Positions 59,274 to 64,000 of a stretch of DNA of 64,000 nucleotides are shown one piece after another (position 1 is the stretch's first letter; every line of letters starts with the position of its first letter). The stretch is from CBDCFV01 sp965261795. Lineage in GTDB: Bacteria; Chloroflexota; Dehalococcoidia; Lucifugimonadales; UBA3495. The stretch is from contig OZ253476.1 in the NCBI GenBank assembly GCA_965261795.1, forward strand, positions 1,612,001 to 1,676,000, given 5' to 3'. The notes under the pieces are model-generated. The model made no database searches, was not told the DNA's origin, and was given only the letters and a program-made list of their open reading frames with translations. A program made the translations under genes and the position numbers.

Positions 59274-59402
59274 GTTTTGGGTCATTGTGTGTCATTCCGA
59301 TTTGGCGGCGGGGTTTGATCCGGGACCCAGCTACCGGAGTGCTGCACCGGGCTAGTATCATGGTAAAGCGGCGCAGCCTGATTTGGGAAGGGGCAGATGT
59401 CA
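59274..59402 (-). promoter_or_regulatory. conserved upstream element, copy 2 (before the MaoC gene)
   Basis: On the minus strand it shows CTGCCCCTTCCCAA, CTTTACCATGATAC and later ATGACACACAATGAC in the same order as 45300-45432. A second, weaker GTCATTGTGTG motif lies at 59175-59190. The region 59032-59528 has no supported gene apart from this element and the leader of the plus-strand DinB gene. Confidence 0.5.
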
Positions 59403-59528
59403 GTGGATTCCTCAAGTCACGATATTTGGGAAATGCAGCGGACATTCGGCAACAACCCTCATTTATAATGAAGCGTCTAAATAAACGATTGGAGTTTGCC
59501 GAAAGGATCCCATTGCGAGGAGCAGGTC

Positions 59529-60035
59529 ATGACCCTTAACGAGTTCATTGAAGACGCATTTAACGTAGAGCACGAATTCCTGATGGAAGCGGTGAAGGAC
59601 TTGACGCCGGAGGAGTTGCGCTGGCGGCCGGGGCCGGAGGCGAACCCCATTGGATGGATGCTCTGGCACATGATCCGGGTTGAGGATATGTGGTTTCAAT
59701 TTTTCATCCAGCGCCAGTCGGAGATGTGGGAGCGTGACGGCTGGCACGAGAAGTTCGAGTTGCCTACAAGGGACAACGGCTTTGGGCACACGCCGGAGCA
59801 GGTAGCCCAGTTTCCAGAATTGGACTTGGCGGAGTTGCTGAGGTATGGAGAAGCAGTGCGCGCCGGAACTTTCGAATACCTGAGGGGGTTAACCCCGGAA
59901 GATTTTGAAGTAGTGCCAAGGGAACAGCGGCCGGAAATGTCCGTTGGGGCGATCTTCCGCCAAGTGGTTGGCGAGGTGTACCAGCACCAGGGGCATATTT
60001 CATATTTGAAGGGGCTGTTGCGGGACGGGGGATAA
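59529..60035 (+). CDS. DinB-family (DfsB-like) putative metalloenzyme
   Basis: ATG 59529 follows GAGGAG. The 168-residue four-helix-bundle protein has IEDAFNVEHEFLMEAVKDLT, GWMLWHMIRVEDMWFQ (first histidine cluster near 45) and VVGEVYQHQGHISYLKGLLR (near 150), giving the DinB metal-binding histidines. Relatives act as thiol S-transferases in bacillithiol or mycothiol organisms or have unknown roles. It is monocistronic as far as can be seen. Confidence 0.88.
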   Translation: MTLNEFIEDAFNVEHEFLMEAVKDLTPEELRWRPGPEANPIGWMLWHMIRVEDMWFQFFIQRQSEMWERDGWHEKFELPTRDNGFGHTPEQVAQFPELDLAELLRYGEAVRAGTFEYLRGLTPEDFEVVPREQRPEMSVGAIFRQVVGEVYQHQGHISYLKGLLRDGG

Positions 60036-60096
60036 ACGGAGTCCGAGCGTAGGCGTCGGTCAGGGCGGCGGTCTTTGGGGCCGATTAGAGGGGGAG

Positions 60097-60564
60097 TTAG
60101 CCGCCACCCCGGGCGCGGAAGTCTTCTATGCCTATTTCCAAGGTGGTCCACGGCAGAAGAGCGCACTTGATACGCACCGGAAACTGGCGCACTACTTGGA
60201 GAGACAGCAAGTCTTCCAGACCGTCCATGTCCTCTCCCGGCGCGGGCTTTCTCTGCATCATGGACCTGAAGCGATCGGCCACGCTTTCCACCTGCTCCAG
60301 CGACTTGCCCAGTGTCATCTGGGCCAGCATTGAGGCGGATGCCTGGATGATGGAGCAGCCTTCGGACCGGGCGCTGGCGTCGGCCACAAGTCCCTGCCGG
60401 TCTACGCTCAGTTGGAGGATTACCCGGTCGCCGCAGAAAGGATTGAACTCCTCGGCTTCCACGTCGGCGTTGTCCAAAGGGGTGCGGAGGCGTGGATTGC
60501 GGTAATGATCGAGTATGTTGTCTCCGTAGAGGCCTTGCAGAGGCATGTCGGGAAGGCTGGCCAT
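60097..60564 (-). CDS. SufU/IscU-like iron-sulfur scaffold or sulfur-acceptor protein, second copy
   Basis: This 155-residue protein retains the three SufU cysteines in context: FNPFCGDRVILQL, SEGCSIIQASASMLAQM and FPVRIKCALLPWTTLE. It also keeps the insertion typical of SufU between the second and third. It begins YGDNILDHYRNPRL. It is clearly diverged from the SufU encoded 83 bases upstream (60648). Both are on the same strand as sufS, so this organism has two SufU-type proteins in one operon. Their division of labour is unknown. Confidence 0.88.
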   Translation of the reverse strand: MASLPDMPLQGLYGDNILDHYRNPRLRTPLDNADVEAEEFNPFCGDRVILQLSVDRQGLVADASARSEGCSIIQASASMLAQMTLGKSLEQVESVADRFRSMMQRKPAPGEDMDGLEDLLSLQVVRQFPVRIKCALLPWTTLEIGIEDFRARGGG

Positions 60565-60575
60565 AACGATAGTTC

Positions 60576-60646
60576 CTAGTGGTCAGTGCCGGTGTCTAGT
60601 GATCAGCAGCTACTGACCACTAGACACCGGCCACTAGACACTTGTG
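60576..60646. repeat. imperfect palindrome between the two sufU genes
   Basis: GGTGTCTAGTGATCAG (60591-60606) pairs with CTGACCACTAGACACC (60613-60628) with one mismatch around CAGCTA, and CTAGTGGTCAG (60576) is a third partial copy. It could be an intercistronic stem-loop lowering expression of the last gene. Confidence 0.7.
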
Positions 60647-60647
60647 T

Positions 60648-61097
60648 CTACTCGGTCATAACCGCTTCCGGTTGGCCGTCCAACGCCGCCCGCAGCGTAT
60701 GCCAAGCCAGAACGGCGCACTTGATACGAGTGGGAAAGTTGGACACGCCGGAGAGGCTTTCCAAGTCGTCCAGCAAGTCGTAGTCGACCTCGGCGGACGG
60801 GTCGGTAAGCATGTTATGGAAGGCCTCGAAAATCTCGTGGGCTTTCTCCACGCTCTGACCTTTGATGCTCTGGGTCAACATCGACGCCGATGCCCTGGAT
60901 ATGGCGCATCCGGAGCCTTGGAACGCAACGTCGGATATTACTTCGTCGTCCAGCTTGAGGAACAGTTCCACCTTGTCGCCACACAGCGGGTTGTAGCCGT
61001 CGGCGCTACGGTCGGCGTCCTCCAGCTTGCGGAAGTTGCGGGGACGGCTGTTGTGCTCCAGGAGGATTTCCTGGTAGAGGTCGCCTAGACTGGACAT
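60648..61097 (-). CDS. sufU: SufU iron-sulfur cluster assembly protein
   Basis: ATG 61097 shares its A with the last base of the sufS stop (TAATG), so translation is coupled. The 149-residue protein has YQEILLEHNSRPRNF, NPLCGDKVELFL, GSGCAISRASASMLTQS and FPTRIKCAVLAWHTL, with the three zinc/sulfur cysteines. In SufU-type systems it takes the persulfide from SufS and passes it to the SufBCD scaffold. Confidence 0.93.
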   Translation of the reverse strand: MSSLGDLYQEILLEHNSRPRNFRKLEDADRSADGYNPLCGDKVELFLKLDDEVISDVAFQGSGCAISRASASMLTQSIKGQSVEKAHEIFEAFHNMLTDPSAEVDYDLLDDLESLSGVSNFPTRIKCAVLAWHTLRAALDGQPEAVMTE

Positions 61098-62353
61098 TAG
61101 CTGAACACCTCGATGACTCGGTCGATCCCCAGGACCAACGCGTCGATGTCCTCCTTGGTATTGTACATCGCCAAGGACGCCCGGGCGGTGGCCGGGATTT
61201 GGAATCGGTCCATCACCGGCTGAGCGCAATGGTGGCCGGTCCGCACCGCGATCCCTTCCGCATCCAGGATGGTGCCGATGTCGTGTGGGTGGACACCGTC
61301 CATGATGAACGAGAGAATTCCCGACTTGTGCGCCGCAGTGCCGATAATTTGAACGCCCTCTATGGATGACAGGGCGCGGGCGCCGTAGTCCAGCAACTCC
61401 TGCTCGTGAGCCATGATCCGGTCAAACCCAAGAGCCTCAACGTAGTCTATCGCCTCTCCCAATCCGATGGCGCCGGCGATGTTTGGGGTGCCCGCCTCGA
61501 ATTTGTAAGGAAGGTCAGCATAGAGAGTCTTTTCGAAGGTGACCGACTTGATCATTTCCCCGCCCCCTTGGTAGGGGGACATAGAGTCCAATAGCTCCGC
61601 CTTACCGTAAAGAACCCCAATGCCGGTGGGACCAAAAAGCTTGTGCCCGGAGAACACGTAAAAGTCGCAGTCCAGACTTCTTACGTCCACCCGCATATGA
61701 GGGACCGCTTGGGCGCCGTCCAACAACACGGGCACACCCTGTGCGTGGGCCAATTCCACGATGCGTTTGGCGGGTACGATGGTGCCAAGGGCATTCGAGA
61801 CGTGGGTGATGGACACCAGCTTGGTGCGGGGGCCCAGCATTGCCTCAAACTCATCCATCAGTAACTCGCCCGAATCGTCGATGGGCACCACCCGAAGTTT
61901 GGACCCCTTCTCTTCGCACAGGATCTGCCACGGGACGATGTTGGAGTGATGTTCCATGTTGGAGACGATGATTTCATCGCCGGGGCCTATGTGCTGCTTA
62001 CCGAAGGTTTGGGCCACCAAGTTGATGCTTTCGGTAGTTCCCTTGGTGTAGATAATCTCCTGGTCGCTGGCGGCGTTGAGGAAGCTGCGGATTTTGCTGC
62101 GGGCGTTCTCATAGTCGTCGGTGGCCCGCTGGCTTAGCGTGTGGACTCCCCGGTGCACGTTGGCGTTGTCGGTTGTGTAGTAACGGACCAGCGCGTCTAT
62201 CACGCATTGGGGTTTCTGGGAGGTTGCGCCGTTATCCAAGTAGACCAGCGGTTTCCCGTTCACCAACTGGTGGAGGGCGGGGAAGTCCTTACGCACCTGC
62301 GCCGCGTCCAAAGGCGCGTTGTTCGAAACGGCTTGGGCGTCACTGATGGTCAT
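61097..62353 (-). CDS. sufS: cysteine desulfurase SufS
   Basis: The 418-residue PLP enzyme has VYLDNGATSQKPQCVIDAL, TKGTTESINLVAQTF, VSNMEHHSNIVPWQ, YVFSGHKLFGPTGIGVLYG with the PLP lysine (near 230), and RTGHHCAQPVMDRF with the catalytic cysteine (near 370). This is the group II SufS/CsdA type. It removes sulfur from cysteine for iron-sulfur assembly. It overlaps sufD in ATGA upstream and sufU downstream. Confidence 0.96.
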   Translation of the reverse strand: MTISDAQAVSNNAPLDAAQVRKDFPALHQLVNGKPLVYLDNGATSQKPQCVIDALVRYYTTDNANVHRGVHTLSQRATDDYENARSKIRSFLNAASDQEIIYTKGTTESINLVAQTFGKQHIGPGDEIIVSNMEHHSNIVPWQILCEEKGSKLRVVPIDDSGELLMDEFEAMLGPRTKLVSITHVSNALGTIVPAKRIVELAHAQGVPVLLDGAQAVPHMRVDVRSLDCDFYVFSGHKLFGPTGIGVLYGKAELLDSMSPYQGGGEMIKSVTFEKTLYADLPYKFEAGTPNIAGAIGLGEAIDYVEALGFDRIMAHEQELLDYGARALSSIEGVQIIGTAAHKSGILSFIMDGVHPHDIGTILDAEGIAVRTGHHCAQPVMDRFQIPATARASLAMYNTKEDIDALVLGIDRVIEVFS

Positions 62354-63702
62354 GCTGCGCTCCCAAATTGAAGACCTTTGGTCGGTATGGCTGCCAGGAA
62401 TAGTTGGTCCAAGTAATTACGTAGCGGTTCTGGCCGCACCATTTCAATGATTTCATTGGCGAAGGCGTGAATCAAAATCTGGCTGGCCGTTTCCTTGTCC
62501 AGCCCCCTGCTCCGCATGTAGAAGAGGGTGTCTTCGTCAATGTGCCCCGCCGTTGCGCCGTGAGTGCACTGAACGTCATCGGCGTAAATGAGGAGGCTGG
62601 GCTTGCTGTCCACTTCGGCCTCGCGGGACAACAGCAGGTTCTTATCGGTCTGGCGGGCGTCGGCTTTCTGAGCGTCCTTCCGCACCAGCACTTCGCCGCC
62701 GAACACAGCCTTGGACCTGCCGTCAAGGATGCCCTTGTAAAACAAACGGCTGGTGGTGTTGGGCTTGGCGTGGTCGATGTTAATCAGGTTGTCTATGTGC
62801 TGCTCGCCAGTGGTCAAGTACAGACCGTTTAGGGAGCAGGATGCACCAGGGGCGTCCTGCAATACTTGGAAGTCCTGTCTTGCCATGGCCGCACCCTTGG
62901 CGAAAGACGTGGACCTGAAAGTACTGTCCCTGCCTTGGACCGCACGGCTGACGCCAACGTGGAACGCCTTAGAGCTTTCGAGAAGGAGCCTGTAGTGGTC
63001 TATCTGGGCCCCTTCTTCAAGAATAAATTCGGTTACAGCGTTGGTGAAATAGCGGGACTCGGACAGAGTGGCGTATGTTTCGGTTATGGTCGTCTGTGAG
63101 TTCGCACCGGCGATAACCAAGACCCTTGGGTGGGAGACGGTTTGACGCTGCTGATTCGTGGTTATAAAAATGAAGTGCACCGGCGCCGTGGACTGGCAAT
63201 TGGCATCTACTTGGACTAACGCCCCATCTTCCAGGAAAGCGGTGTTCAAGGCGGTGAAGGCGTCGTCATCGAAACCGGCGTGTTTGCCCAAGTTCTTTTC
63301 AAGACCTGCTGCGTTGGAGGCGATGGCCTGTGCCAGGTTGGTTACCGTGATGCCGGCGCTGTCACTTGGCTTTGCAGAAAGCGTCTCCGAGTACCGCCCG
63401 TCCAGAAAAACGATGTTGTGCCAACCGTCATGCCAAGGAGCAACGCCTCGCACTGCTTGGGAGTCAGCCAGTGAAAGCTCTTGGCCCGGGCTTTCGAAAC
63501 CGGCCGCAGCCAACGGGCGCACATTGGTGTACTTCCACCTTTCGTTGCCGCGGCGGGCTGTGGGGAAGCCCAGTTCATTGAACTTGTTCCACGCCTGAGT
63601 GCGAAGAAGCCGGAGCCATTCGGGCTGGCCGGCGCCTGCCCGTTGCTCCAAGGCTTCAAACCCTTCCCGGTAGTTGTCGAGTCTAATGGCTGTTTGAGTC
63701 AT
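62350..63702 (-). CDS. sufD: Fe-S cluster assembly protein SufD
   Basis: This 450-residue protein starts MTQTAIRLDNYREGFEALEQ and has the right-handed beta-helix core of SufB/SufD. Core and terminal motifs include RVLVIAGANSQTTITETYAT, YLTTGEQHIDNLINIDHAKP, KAVFGGEVLVRKDAQKADAR, QTDKNLLLSREAEVDSKPSL and TLFYMRSRGLDKETASQILI. The last region carries the end of the family, with HAFANEIIEMV. It forms the SufBCD scaffold with SufC (encoded upstream) and SufB, which is not in the window. Confidence 0.94.
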   Translation of the reverse strand: MTQTAIRLDNYREGFEALEQRAGAGQPEWLRLLRTQAWNKFNELGFPTARRGNERWKYTNVRPLAAAGFESPGQELSLADSQAVRGVAPWHDGWHNIVFLDGRYSETLSAKPSDSAGITVTNLAQAIASNAAGLEKNLGKHAGFDDDAFTALNTAFLEDGALVQVDANCQSTAPVHFIFITTNQQRQTVSHPRVLVIAGANSQTTITETYATLSESRYFTNAVTEFILEEGAQIDHYRLLLESSKAFHVGVSRAVQGRDSTFRSTSFAKGAAMARQDFQVLQDAPGASCSLNGLYLTTGEQHIDNLINIDHAKPNTTSRLFYKGILDGRSKAVFGGEVLVRKDAQKADARQTDKNLLLSREAEVDSKPSLLIYADDVQCTHGATAGHIDEDTLFYMRSRGLDKETASQILIHAFANEIIEMVRPEPLRNYLDQLFLAAIPTKGLQFGSAA

Positions 63703-63772
63703 AAGTTACTATTGCGTGAAGAACTTCAGCTTGCCTGCGCTGACGTAGATCAGCACCCTTCGAAATCAGGAA

Positions 63773-64000
63773 TTACACGCCGGCGTCGATGGCTTCTTTG
63801 ATCCAGTCGTAGCCCTTCTCTTCAAGTTCGTGGGCCAGTTCGGGGCCGCCGGAGCGCACGATTCGCCCGTCCATCAGGACATGGACGTAGTCGGGAGTGA
63901 TGTAGTTCAGCATCCGCTGATAATGGGTCACCAAGACCATGGCGTTGGAGTCGCTGCGCAGCTTGTTGACGCCGTCGGCGACGATGCGCAATGCGTCGAT
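63773..64000 (-). CDS. sufC: SufC ATPase (5' part outside window)
   Basis: Only the last 75 codons are present, running in from the right edge. The text DALRIVADGVNKLRSDSNAM, LVTHYQRMLNYITPDYVHVL and MDGRIVRSGGPELAHELEEK-GYDWIKE is the SufC C-terminus, including the H-loop histidine in THYQR. It precedes sufD by 70 bases. SufC powers the SufBCD scaffold. Confidence 0.95.
   Translation of the reverse strand: MDALRIVADGVNKLRSDSNAMVLVTHYQRMLNYITPDYVHVLMDGRIVRSGGPELAHELEEKGYDWIKEAIDAGV

Overview
The window looks like a piece of chromosome from an uncultured Chloroflexota bacterium, most like Dehalococcoidia/SAR202. This is inference from style: GC-rich genes, several CaiB-type CoA-transferases and MaoC dehydratases, a lipoprotein peptide-binding protein with an EKEV-rich linker, a SufU-type Suf operon, and many intergenic palindromic repeats. 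No rRNA, prophage, plasmid or integrase gene is visible. One tRNA gene, tRNA-Gly(GCC), is present.

Layout. 1-3474 (minus): an operon for a GrdE-like protein, a GrdB-like selenoprotein with an in-frame UGA and a hairpin at the spacing of a bacterial SECIS, and a luciferase-type flavin oxidoreductase (cut by the edge). Three tandem operator-like palindromes lie upstream. 4371-10109 (plus): five tightly coupled signalling genes, namely STAS antagonist, REC-PP2C phosphatase, anti-sigma-type ATPase, periplasmic binding protein and a TorS-like sensor kinase. 10233-15215: small membrane proteins and a DppABC-type peptide importer without its ATPases. 15900-21190: SulP transporter, a decayed DUF4160 gene beside DUF2442, a YgjP-type metallopeptidase, a broken membrane-protein gene and an ammonium transporter. 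21643-29219: SDR-type threonine dehydrogenase and the AddB-AddA helicase-nuclease pair.

29.3-52.3 kb is accessory. It holds a methyltransferase, a Uma2 nuclease-like protein, a 1340-residue Eco57I-like restriction-modification enzyme between two near-identical GxxExxY genes, a stand-alone Mrr/EVE-type reader domain, a HEPN-type gene hit by a MITE, a McrB-McrC pair whose McrB carries the same type of reader domain, and three tandem HEPN-type paralogues. Housekeeping-type genes are interspersed: a two-component pair, amidohydrolase, VOC protein, DedA and a glycosyltransferase. At least four families of non-autonomous inverted-repeat elements lie in this window. One shows clean 11-bp target duplications at both copies and carries 1 or 12 copies of a 40-bp hairpin unit.

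52.5-64 kb is ordinary: Fpg glycosylase, tRNA-Gly, TrmH-family methyltransferase, a CoA-transferase/nitroreductase/CoA-transferase/MaoC cluster, DinB, and a suf operon (sufC-sufD-sufS-sufU plus a second SufU-like gene) that runs off the right edge. Nothing here was checked against a database. All family names come from reading motifs in the translations.
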